Origin: CAZVIJ01 sp964626735
GTDB taxonomy: Bacteria > Patescibacteriota > Dojkabacteria > JAOAGR01
Direction: 5' to 3'
NCBI GenBank assembly: GCA_964626735.1
Contig: CAZVIJ010000029.1
Coordinates: forward strand, 1 to 21,931
Length of the DNA: 21,931 nucleotides
In this document: positions 1 through 7,700 of the stretch, piece by piece
Numbering within the stretch: the stretch's first letter is position 1
Layout: the number at the start of each line of letters is the position of its first letter
Program-made: the position numbers and the translations under genes
Notes under the pieces: model-generated
Database searches by the model: none
Told to the model about the DNA's origin: nothing
The model's input: the letters and a program-made list of their open reading frames with translations, nothing else

Positions 1-903
1 ATGGTAAGCCGCTAACGTTAAGGCACTGTCGTCGCTCGTGCGTATTCCGTCCTTTTCCAATTCATTTCGCGCTTCGACCGTTCGTGCCGAGTCGATAATC
101 CAACCTCGTCCCCCGCTGCTTTCGACGAGCTCTTCGATTTGGTGCCTCCTATGACCGATTACATCGAGAATCGACTCTGCGGGATGTACCGTTTCGACAG
201 CAATATCGTTTCGGTTACTCGCAATGTTTTTTACGAGCGTAAATACCTTGGACGTTTGTACAACATGCAATCTCGGCACGATAACCGCTTCTTTCAAACC
301 GTCCATAACGCCTAGTGCCGTCGTGCCGCTCGATGCCGGGACGAAAATATCGGTTATCGATGGGAACTGATCGGAGAGCTCGTATCCGATTGAGCGAAAC
401 CCAACGATAGCAAGGTCATCGGTGGATCCGCGCACGTTGATATATCCTTGGTTGAAATACTGGATCGCTTGCTGACGGGGATTTTGAACAAGCTCGAACG
501 TAATGTTCTGGAATTCCGCCTTACCCTTTCTGAATTCGTCTATTCCGAAAGGAAGCTGCAGCTTCGTCACAAATTGCTCGATCTTATGGTCGGAAATGGT
601 ATCGGATAGGAGGACCTTCAGTTCTTCCAATCTCGGATCGAGGATGGCGACGTAAGCGCATACGAGCGCAGCATTTCCCGTTGACGAAACCACGAACTTC
701 TTGTTTCCGTCGTCCAGGTAAGTTCCCAGCATATACGAGATGCTTCGCTGCTTTGAGCAGCCTAGTTTGAGCAAATCGTCGCGCTTGAGCATGATGTGCT
801 GATCTCCAATCGAGAAACGCTCCAACGGCGAAGGATAGCCTGCCAACTGATACCGCTCGGAAAATTCCTTGAACTTTTTTTCGTATTCAAATACCATACC
901 CAT
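1..903 (-). CDS. PLP-dependent fold-type II enzyme, threonine synthase-like (3' end outside window)
   Basis: An uninterrupted reading frame of 301 codons runs leftward off the window edge, so the C-terminus is missing. It looks like the tryptophan-synthase-beta/threonine-synthase superfamily, which carries out beta/gamma-elimination or replacement on amino acids with pyridoxal phosphate. Visible hallmarks in order: GCSKQR (residues 48-53, K51 the likely Schiff-base lysine, compare GSFKDR in threonine synthase), SSTGNAA (73-79, the asparagine loop that holds the cofactor), PASSGTTALG (189-198, the phosphate-binding loop), and DGI...DDSA (285-294, the Ser that usually contacts the pyridine nitrogen). 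Two ATGs are possible, 903 and 897; neither has a Shine-Dalgarno motif. The lysine motif departs from true threonine synthases, so the substrate cannot be named; threonine synthase, diaminopropionate ammonia-lyase and cysteate-synthase-like enzymes are all possible. It is divergent from the LysW-like gene and shares its 129-bp intergenic region. Confidence 0.85.
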   Translation of the reverse strand, partial: MGMVFEYEKKFKEFSERYQLAGYPSPLERFSIGDQHIMLKRDDLLKLGCSKQRSISYMLGTYLDDGNKKFVVSSTGNAALVCAYVAILDPRLEELKVLLSDTISDHKIEQFVTKLQLPFGIDEFRKGKAEFQNITFELVQNPRQQAIQYFNQGYINVRGSTDDLAIVGFRSIGYELSDQFPSITDIFVPASSGTTALGVMDGLKEAVIVPRLHVVQTSKVFTLVKNIASNRNDIAVETVHPAESILDVIGHRRHQIEELVESSGGRGWIIDSARTVEARNELEKDGIRTSDDSALTLAAYH

Positions 904-1032
904 TGTTAGTTAACCTGCAATTACTGAATCGATACTACACGATTCTCAATCGATTGGTAGAAGTATACATCTTCTCTAGATTGAAAATTGTTATTTTTTC
1001 GATTAAGGTATTTTCAGTGATATAATATTACG
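904..1032. promoter_or_regulatory. Divergent intergenic region with palindrome
   Basis: These 129 bases separate the PLP enzyme from the LysW-like gene, so they should hold promoters for both. A perfect 10-bp palindrome, CAATCGATTG, lies at 947-956. A related ATCGAT core lies upstream at 928-933. A pair of related palindromes about 20 bp apart between divergent genes would suit a dimeric repressor. ATCGAT-like words are common throughout this sequence, so chance is a real alternative. Confidence 0.3.
1018..1026 (+). promoter_or_regulatory. Extended -10 promoter of the LysW-like gene (leaderless spacing)
   Basis: TGATATAAT is a perfect extended -10 element (TGn plus the consensus hexamer TATAAT at 1021-1026). 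Only six bases (1027-1032) separate it from the ATG at 1033. Transcription normally starts about seven bases after the hexamer, so the predicted first base of the RNA is the A of the start codon. No good -35 box sits at 16-18 bp, which is usual for extended -10 promoters. Confidence 0.65.
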
Positions 1033-1221
1033 ATGCAACCGACTGATACAGACAATAAGCAAAAAAAGCAGATCAAATGCCCCGAGTGCGAAAATACATT
1101 TGATGTTGAGGAGTCCAATCTTGAAATTGGAGCTATCCTCGAATGTCCAGTTTGCGGCGCTAGCCTTGAGGTAGTCGACCTTGACCCGCTTACAGTCGAG
1201 CCGGTAACGACCTATAAGTAA
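1033..1221 (+). CDS. LysW-like amino-group carrier zinc ribbon lacking the EDWGE tail
   Basis: A 62-aa protein with a CPEC...CPVC zinc ribbon (C16, C19, C38, C41) followed by ASLEVVDLDPLTVEP. This closely follows the layout of Thermus LysW (CPEC, then CxxC, then LEVVGLDPLRLEP). LysW is the small acidic carrier that holds aminoadipate or glutamate on its C-terminal glutamate during lysine/arginine synthesis. The family's conserved C-terminal EDWGE, which provides that glutamate, is absent here: the protein ends VEPVTTYK and then TAA, and no EDWGE is encoded downstream in another frame. The N-terminus has about 12 extra polar residues. It may use another attachment group or have become a non-carrier zinc ribbon. 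No LysX/ArgX ATP-grasp ligase is visible in the window. The start is fixed by the -10 box six bases upstream. Confidence 0.8.
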   Translation: MQPTDTDNKQKKQIKCPECENTFDVEESNLEIGAILECPVCGASLEVVDLDPLTVEPVTTYK

Positions 1222-1222
1222 T

Positions 1223-1251
1223 CGAAAAAATGGGTTTAAACCATCGTTTCG
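1223..1251 (+). other. Hairpin after the LysW-like stop codon
   Basis: CGAAA (1223-1227) pairs with TTTCG (1247-1251), and ATGG (1030 bases on, at 1230-1233) pairs with CCAT (1241-1244). A 2x2 internal loop separates the helices and a seven-base loop closes the hairpin. No T-run follows, so it is not a canonical intrinsic terminator; it may protect or mark the 3' end of the short LysW-like mRNA. Confidence 0.3.
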
Positions 1252-1267
1252 GCAGTGTCTAATAGTG

Positions 1268-1295
1268 TTGACTTACTAGCTATTTATGCTATACT
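1268..1295 (+). promoter_or_regulatory. Strong promoter for rpoBC
   Basis: TTGACT (1268-1273) and TATACT (1290-1295) are separated by 16 bp. The -10 is extended by TGC (1287-1289). Each hexamer differs little from consensus. The predicted start is near 1301-1302, which gives a leader of just under 100 nt before the rpoB ATG. This is the strongest canonical sigma-70-type promoter in the window, as expected for RNA polymerase genes. Confidence 0.75.
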
Positions 1296-1346
1296 GACTG
1301 AGTCTGCATGATTGTATTCGCTAGCGGGAGTAATAATTCATAATTC

Positions 1347-1380
1347 AAGCAAGTAACGGTGAAACGTTGCTTGCTTTTTT
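1347..1380 (+). terminator. Intrinsic terminator hairpin inside the rpoB leader (candidate attenuator)
   Basis: Bases 1347-1358 (AAGCAAGTAACG) pair with 1365-1376 (CGTTGCTTGCTT) to give a 12-bp stem with one G-T wobble. The loop is GTGAAA. The T-run 1375-1380 overlaps the last two stem bases. The hairpin lies about 50 bases after the predicted transcription start and ends 18 bases before the rpoB ATG, so readthrough is needed for rpoBC expression from the promoter at 1268-1295. Terminated transcripts would be a roughly 80-nt RNA. I could not identify a convincing antiterminator pairing by eye. Confidence 0.7.
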
Positions 1381-1398
1381 GTCTTGGCAAAACTAAAT

Positions 1399-4300
1399 AT
1401 GGCAAAAAAAGCAACATTAAATAAACAAATGGCTGAAAGAATCGACTTGGCCAAATCGAAACTAAGATTTCCACTCACCAGTCTTATAGACGCGCAGTTA
1501 AACTCGTATCAAAGGTTTTTAGAGGAGGACTTAGTTAACCATTTCAATCTGATAAATCCAATCACGGATAATACCGGCAAGCTTTGGTCTTTAGAGTTCC
1601 TCAAACCAGACATGAGGTCGCCCGAAAGAAATGAGCTTGAATGTATTAGAAAGGGGCTTACCTACGAGGCGCCCCTGTATTGGCACGTACGTCTCGTCAA
1701 CAAGCAGACCGGCGAGGCAAAGGAGCAAGACATTTTCATGGGAAATATCCCCCTCATGACTGATCGCGGATCGTTCATCGTCAACGGCGTAGAGCGCGCC
1801 ATCGTACACCAGATCATTCGAGCTGAAGGTGTAATTTTCCTTTCAAACGGGCTTTACTACAACAACCAGCTACTCCACTTGGCGAAGATCATCCCTTCAC
1901 GCGGCTCCTGGTTTACGATCGATACATCAAAATCTGGTCTCGTTTCAATAAAGATCGGTCCAAAGAGGCCGAGAATCAATATCTGCACGTTCCTCAGGGC
2001 AATGGGCTACAGCTCAAATGCCGAGATCCTCAACCTGTTCAAGGATATTCGTCTTGAAGAGGGCCAGCCGAACTTTATCGAGGTTACTCTTGCCAAGGAT
2101 CCGACCGAAAACAGCACCGCAGCGATTTTCGATATTTATCGAAGGCTCAGACCTGATGTTACGGCTAGCGTAGAAAACGCCAAGGCATACATCGATGCCC
2201 TTCTGTTTGACCCGAAAAGGCTATACCTCGGAGATGTCGGACGTTACCAGCTCAACAAGAAGCTCGATCCGAAATACTCGAAGGAAATGTCGGAAGAAAA
2301 TTTTTCACTTCTCGTCTCCGATATCGTTGGCGTAGTCGACAAGCTATTGAGAATTAACGCAGGGCAGTACCCTGAAGACGATATGGATCACTTGGGAAAC
2401 CGACGAATCCGAAGCGTCAACGAGCTTTTGGGCGAAGTCGTAATCTCCGCAATCAAGAAAATCGAAAAGAATACCAAGGACAAGATGAGTCTCCACTCAA
2501 CCGACGAGTTGCTTACGGCAAGCGATGTCATGAGCAGCAGGCCGTTGGTTACCGCATTCCGAGACTTCTTCGGATCATCTCAGATCTCTCGTTACATGTC
2601 TCAGAAGAATGTTCTTGCCGAACTATCTAACCTTAGGCACGTAACTGCAGGAGGTCCTGGAGGTCTTACGAAGGAGCGCGCGACATTCTCCGTTCGCGAC
2701 GTTCACTACTCGCAGTACGGAAGGTTCTGCGTGGTGCAAACTCCTGAAGGAGCATCAATCGGCGTCGTAAACCACTTGGCGCTCTATGCTCGCATCAACC
2801 GATACGGCTTTATCGAGGTTCCGTACCGAAAAGTTCAGAAAGATGTTAAGCCTGGTGATGCCGTTGGCAGAATCGCGCTTGAGGCCATCAAGGACGGTCG
2901 AAAGATCGTCGTAAAGGAAGGCGAAGTAATCGACAAGGCAACCGTAGCCGAGCTGAAAAAGCTTAAACTCGATTCCCTCAAGGTTGTTCCGTTTGTCTCA
3001 GAGGAAATCGTGTACATGGATGCCGACGAGGAAAGCAACCACAAGATGTCGTACGCTGAAATCCAGCTCGACGAAAATCTTAACCTCGTACAAAATATTG
3101 TTCCGATCAGGTACCAGGCTAATTTCTACAGCGGTAACCGCGACGAGGTCGAATTCATCGATATCGATCCATCATTGATCTCCGGCGTAAACTTCTCGCT
3201 TATGCCGTTCGGTCACCACACCGAAGCTGGTCGTACCTTGGTAGCCGCTTCCAACATGAATCAGGCAGTTCCGCTTGTTTCGCCGCAAGCACCGATCGTC
3301 GGTACTGGTCTCGAGAAGGAGATCGCTCGACTCTCTAACCGGTCGATTTACGCGAAAGCAGACGGCGTCGTTGATTATGTAGATGCCGACAAGATCCTCG
3401 TTAAGAACGGAAAGGCGAAAGAGGAATATATCCTCACCAAGTTCCAAGGTTCAAACGACAATACCCTCATTCACCAAATCCCCCGAGTAACGGTTGGGCA
3501 AAAGGTGATTGCTGGCGATCTTCTCGCTGACGGAGCTTCAGCAAACCAAGGAGAGCTCGCAATCGGTACCAATATGCTTACCGCCTGCATGTTCTACGAC
3601 GGAATCACCTTCGAAGACGGCTTCGCAATCTCGGAGAAGATCCTCAAGAACGGTCAGCTTAACGGTATCATCATCAAGACGTACACGCGAGACATTCGCG
3701 AAACCAAGCTTGGTCCCGAGGTTCTTACATCCGATATTCCGGGTGTGTCCGAGGCAATGCTTGCAAACCTCGATGAAAATGGAATTATCCGAAAAGGTGC
3801 CCAAGTCAAGACAGGCGACATCATCGCCGGTATCGTAGCTCCCAAGGGAGATATCGAGGTAACCGCGGAAGAAAAGCTATTGAGGGCTATCTTCGGCGAA
3901 TCCGCACATGACGTCAAGGATGTATCCTTGAGAGTCCCCAACGGCGAAGGCGGTATCGTAATAGACACCCAAGTTCTCGAAAGGACTGACGAGGAACTCG
4001 GTACTGGTGTTCTCAAGCAGGTAAAGATCTGGGTCGCAAAAGTACACAGTATCAATATCGGAGACAAGCTCTGCGACCTTGCTGGCCAGAAAGGCGTAAT
4101 CTCGAAGATTATCCCCGAGGAAGATATGCCGTATATGCCAGATGGCCAACCGGTCGATCTCGTATTTACCCCGCTCTTCTTGAAGCGTATGAATGTATCG
4201 CTCTTGAGAGAGATGCACCTCGGCATGAAGGCGCGACTCGCCGGCGTTAAAGTGGCAGTCCCGATCTTCACCCAGGTCGACGAAACCAAGATCGACGAAA

Positions 4301-4785
4301 TTTTGAAGGAGAAGAAAATCGATTACAAGGAAAAGTACGACTTGTACGACGGAAGAACCGGAGAGAAGTTCGACAAGCCGGTTGCTGTCGGTATGAAGTA
4401 CATCATGAAGATCGAGCACTTGGCAGAAGAGAAAATCCACGCTCGATCCACAGGACCATACACGATCGTTACGCAACAGCCTCTTGGCGGTAAAGCGCAA
4501 TTCGGCGGCCAGAGGTTCGGAGAAATGGAAGTATGGGCGCTTGAGGCACACGGTGCAGCTCACGTACTTCAGGAGATGTTGACGATCAAATCTGACGATA
4601 TCGAGGGACGATCGAAAGCTTACGAGGCTATCATCCACGGCGACAAGATCATCATGGAAGGAACGCCGGAATCGTTCAAGGTATTGGTGAACGAACTTAG
4701 ATCGCTCGGATTGAATATCAAGCTGACGAAGCTCAGCGGAGAAGAAGTATATATAGATAACAAGAAGGAATCAGCAAACCAATAA
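1399..4785 (+). CDS. rpoB: DNA-directed RNA polymerase subunit beta
   Basis: A 1128-aa beta subunit. Together with RpoC it forms the catalytic core of RNA polymerase. It is close to the Thermus protein in length and much shorter than E. coli beta (1342 aa), so large lineage inserts are absent. The fork-loop/rifampicin region is at residues 392-421 (GSSQISRYMSQKN, then GGPGGLTKERA), followed by VQTPEGASIG. The C-terminal clamp segment GEMEVWALEAHGAAHVLQEML is clear. ATG 1399 is preferred over an in-frame TTG at 1384, which lies four bases after the terminator T-run. Neither has a Shine-Dalgarno motif. The stop TAA shares one base with the rpoC ATG (TAATG), which suggests translational coupling. 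Several residues that contact rifampicin in E. coli are replaced (Q513R, F514Y, D516S, H526N, R529H, S531T, L533G in E. coli numbering), so intrinsic resistance is likely. Confidence 0.98.
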   Translation: MAKKATLNKQMAERIDLAKSKLRFPLTSLIDAQLNSYQRFLEEDLVNHFNLINPITDNTGKLWSLEFLKPDMRSPERNELECIRKGLTYEAPLYWHVRLVNKQTGEAKEQDIFMGNIPLMTDRGSFIVNGVERAIVHQIIRAEGVIFLSNGLYYNNQLLHLAKIIPSRGSWFTIDTSKSGLVSIKIGPKRPRINICTFLRAMGYSSNAEILNLFKDIRLEEGQPNFIEVTLAKDPTENSTAAIFDIYRRLRPDVTASVENAKAYIDALLFDPKRLYLGDVGRYQLNKKLDPKYSKEMSEENFSLLVSDIVGVVDKLLRINAGQYPEDDMDHLGNRRIRSVNELLGEVVISAIKKIEKNTKDKMSLHSTDELLTASDVMSSRPLVTAFRDFFGSSQISRYMSQKNVLAELSNLRHVTAGGPGGLTKERATFSVRDVHYSQYGRFCVVQTPEGASIGVVNHLALYARINRYGFIEVPYRKVQKDVKPGDAVGRIALEAIKDGRKIVVKEGEVIDKATVAELKKLKLDSLKVVPFVSEEIVYMDADEESNHKMSYAEIQLDENLNLVQNIVPIRYQANFYSGNRDEVEFIDIDPSLISGVNFSLMPFGHHTEAGRTLVAASNMNQAVPLVSPQAPIVGTGLEKEIARLSNRSIYAKADGVVDYVDADKILVKNGKAKEEYILTKFQGSNDNTLIHQIPRVTVGQKVIAGDLLADGASANQGELAIGTNMLTACMFYDGITFEDGFAISEKILKNGQLNGIIIKTYTRDIRETKLGPEVLTSDIPGVSEAMLANLDENGIIRKGAQVKTGDIIAGIVAPKGDIEVTAEEKLLRAIFGESAHDVKDVSLRVPNGEGGIVIDTQVLERTDEELGTGVLKQVKIWVAKVHSINIGDKLCDLAGQKGVISKIIPEEDMPYMPDGQPVDLVFTPLFLKRMNVSLLREMHLGMKARLAGVKVAVPIFTQVDETKIDEILKEKKIDYKEKYDLYDGRTGEKFDKPVAVGMKYIMKIEHLAEEKIHARSTGPYTIVTQQPLGGKAQFGGQRFGEMEVWALEAHGAAHVLQEMLTIKSDDIEGRSKAYEAIIHGDKIIMEGTPESFKVLVNELRSLGLNIKLTKLSGEEVYIDNKKESANQ

Positions 4786-7700
4786 TGAAAAGCAAAATCT
4801 TTGATTTCATACAATTAAGGCTCGCCTCACCAGAAGATATCCTCTCCTGGTCCCGAGGTGAAGTTAAAAAACCGGAAACCATCAACTATCGAACTCACCG
4901 AGCTGAGCTCGATGGTTTGATGTGCGAAAAGATCTTCGGACCTACCCGCGATTACGAATGTTATTGCGGCAAGTACAAGAAATACAAGTACAAGGGAATC
5001 ATCTGCGACAAGTGCGGCGTAGAGGTTACGCGCCGATCGGTTCGACGCGAAAGAATGGGCCATATCCGTCTTGCATCTCCCGTTACCCATGTTTGGTTTG
5101 CTCATGGTATCCCAACGAAGATTGCAGTAATCCTCGATATCCCCCAAAAGAAGCTTCAATCGGTTATCTACTTCTCCCGATACCTCGTCGTAGAGTGCGA
5201 TGAAGATGGCAAACAGATGGCAATCGAGCAAGTCCAGAACAAAATCCAAGATGCGCTCAAGGAAGTCGATGAAGAGATCAATACTAAGATTGCCGAGGAA
5301 GAAGTCGCTGTCAACGAGAATATCGAAAAGTACAAGGCAGCACACGAAAACGCTGACGATTTCGAACTCGAGAACCTTTCGCACAAGGCTCGACAGAAGA
5401 TAGCTCGTATTCGGGAAGAAGGCTCACGAAAGAAGAACGAGGTAGAATCCGAAATGAAGGTTCTTCTCGAACTCGTCGCTCGTATCCAAGTAGGCGAAAC
5501 GCTTACCGAGGAAGAGAATGTTCTTCTCATTGAAAACGAAGTTTCATTCTTCAACCTCAAGATGGGCGCTGAAGCGGTACAGTACTTGCTTCAGAAAGTT
5601 AATCTCGAGGAACTCGTAGAGAAGTTACGCGAAGACATCAAATCGACCAATATCCAGAAGAAACTTAAGGCTACCGCTCGACTTCGATTGGTTAACGGCC
5701 TACAGGCTCATGGGATGCGTCCCGAATGGATGGTTCTTGAAGTTATTCCAGTTATCCCGGCTGAGCTTCGACCGATCGTTCAAATCTCCGGAGGTCGATT
5801 CGCTACGGCTGACCTCAACGACTTGTATCGACGAGTCATCAATCGAAACAACCGTCTCAAGAGGCTTATCGAACTCGGCGCACCTGAAGTAATCCTCAGG
5901 AACGAAAAGCGTATGTTGCAGGAAGCTGTAGATGCGTTGATCGATAACGAACACCGTATCGGTAGCCCTGTCGTTAACAAAAGGAAAGTTCCTCTAAAGT
6001 CGCTTTCCGCTACGCTTCGAGGTAAGCAAGGTCGTTTCAGACAGAACCTCTTGGGTAAGCGCGTCGACTATTCGGGTCGTGCGGTTATCGTAACTGCTGG
6101 TCGAGACCTCAAGCTCAACCAGTGCGGCGTCCCGAAGCATATGGCTCTTGAGCTTTTCAAGCCCTTCGTCGTACATCAGCTTATCGAACGAGGCCTTGCG
6201 GCTAACGCCCGATCGGCTAAGTTCATGATCGAAGAGCGAGACAAGTCTGAAGAGGTTTGGAATATCCTCGACGATGTGATCAAGGGACACCCAGTACTAT
6301 TGAACCGAGCCCCTACCCTTCACAAGCAGGGTATCCAGGCATACTTCCCCGTTCTCGTAGAAGGAGATGCCCTTCGAATCCACCCGCTTATCGTAGAAGG
6401 CTTCAACGCCGACTTCGACGGTGACCAGATGGCTATCCACGTTCCGCTAACCGATGAGGCAATCGAGGAAGCGATTCGGCTTATGATGCCGGAAGCGAAC
6501 ATGTTGAAGGCATCCTCGGGAGAGTTCATCATGAACCCCGGTAAGGACCTCATCCAAGGTATCTATTACCTGACGACCTTCGATGAGAAACCGCTTGACG
6601 AGAATTTGGTTTTCACGACTACGTTGCAGGCTGAGAAGGCGCAGCAGAATAATCAGATCGGTTTGCGACAACGAGTCAAGATCCTCATCAATGGCGAGGT
6701 TCTCGAAACGAGCGTTGGAAGAATCATTTTCAACCAGCTCCTTCCTGAAGGCTACAAGTTCGTCAACTCGGTTGTCGACAAGAAGGTTCTCAAGAACCTT
6801 TCGCTCGACATCTTCAGACACGCTGACGTTAAGGCCGTTACCGACACCCTCAACAGGATCAACGACATCGGATTCAAGTATGCTACTCAATCAGGCTTCT
6901 CGCTTGGCCTTGACGACCTCGCGATGCTCCCCGATCTCGACAAGAAAATCGAGGGCGCAATGAAGAAGACCGAAGAGATCGAGAACTACTACAAAATGGG
7001 TCTCTTGACCGCGAAGGACAAGTCTGAGCAGTTCCGAAAGCTTTGGCTCGAGGAGTTCGAACCGGAAGTCCAGTCGGAAACGATGGCAAACCTTCCTGAA
7101 GGCAACAGTCTTAAGGATATCGCCCTCTCCGGCTCGCGTTTCGGCGCAGATGTTATTAAGCAGGTCATTGGCGTAAAAGGGGTTATCCAGGACGCTTCAC
7201 AGAACATCATCGAGCTTCCGATCACCTCGAATTACCTTAAGGGATTCTCGGCATTCGAGTACTTTATCTCGGCTAAGGGAGCCCGAAAAGGTTTGGCAGA
7301 TACAGCGCTTCGAACCGCAGACTCCGGGTACCTTACCCGAAAGCTTGCCGAAGTTTCGCAAGATTGTCTCGTACGAGACCACGACTGCGGACAGACCAAG
7401 GGTATATTCGTTGACGTAGAGGATAACAAGTCCCGAACCGCTTCATTCGAAGACAGGCTTATCGGACGCGTTCCTACCGCAGACGTGAAGAATTCCAAGG
7501 GCGACGTATTGGTAGCTGCTGGAGATCTAATCTCGGCAGATGTCGCAAAGCAGATTGTCGCTGACGGTATTACGCGAGTCGAAGTTAGGACACCGTTGTC
7601 ATGTAAGACTCGATTCGGCGTCTGCCAGAAGTGTTACGGTCTCGATTATTCTACAAACGAGCTCGTCGATATCGGCAAGGCAGTTGGCGTTATGGCCGCT

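Noticed and set aside
1200..1260. Frameshift hiding an EDWGE tail on the LysW-like protein
   Set aside because: All three forward frames after codon 55 were read; none encodes EDWGE or a similar acidic end.
1384..1398. Upstream in-frame TTG start for rpoB
   Set aside because: It lies only four bases after the terminator T-run, has no ribosome-binding motif, and the ATG at 1399 gives the usual MAK-type N-terminus.
3654..4638. Open antisense frames of over 200 codons under rpoB
   Set aside because: They are shadows of the rpoB codon pattern, Ser/Thr-rich or low in information, without promoter or start context.
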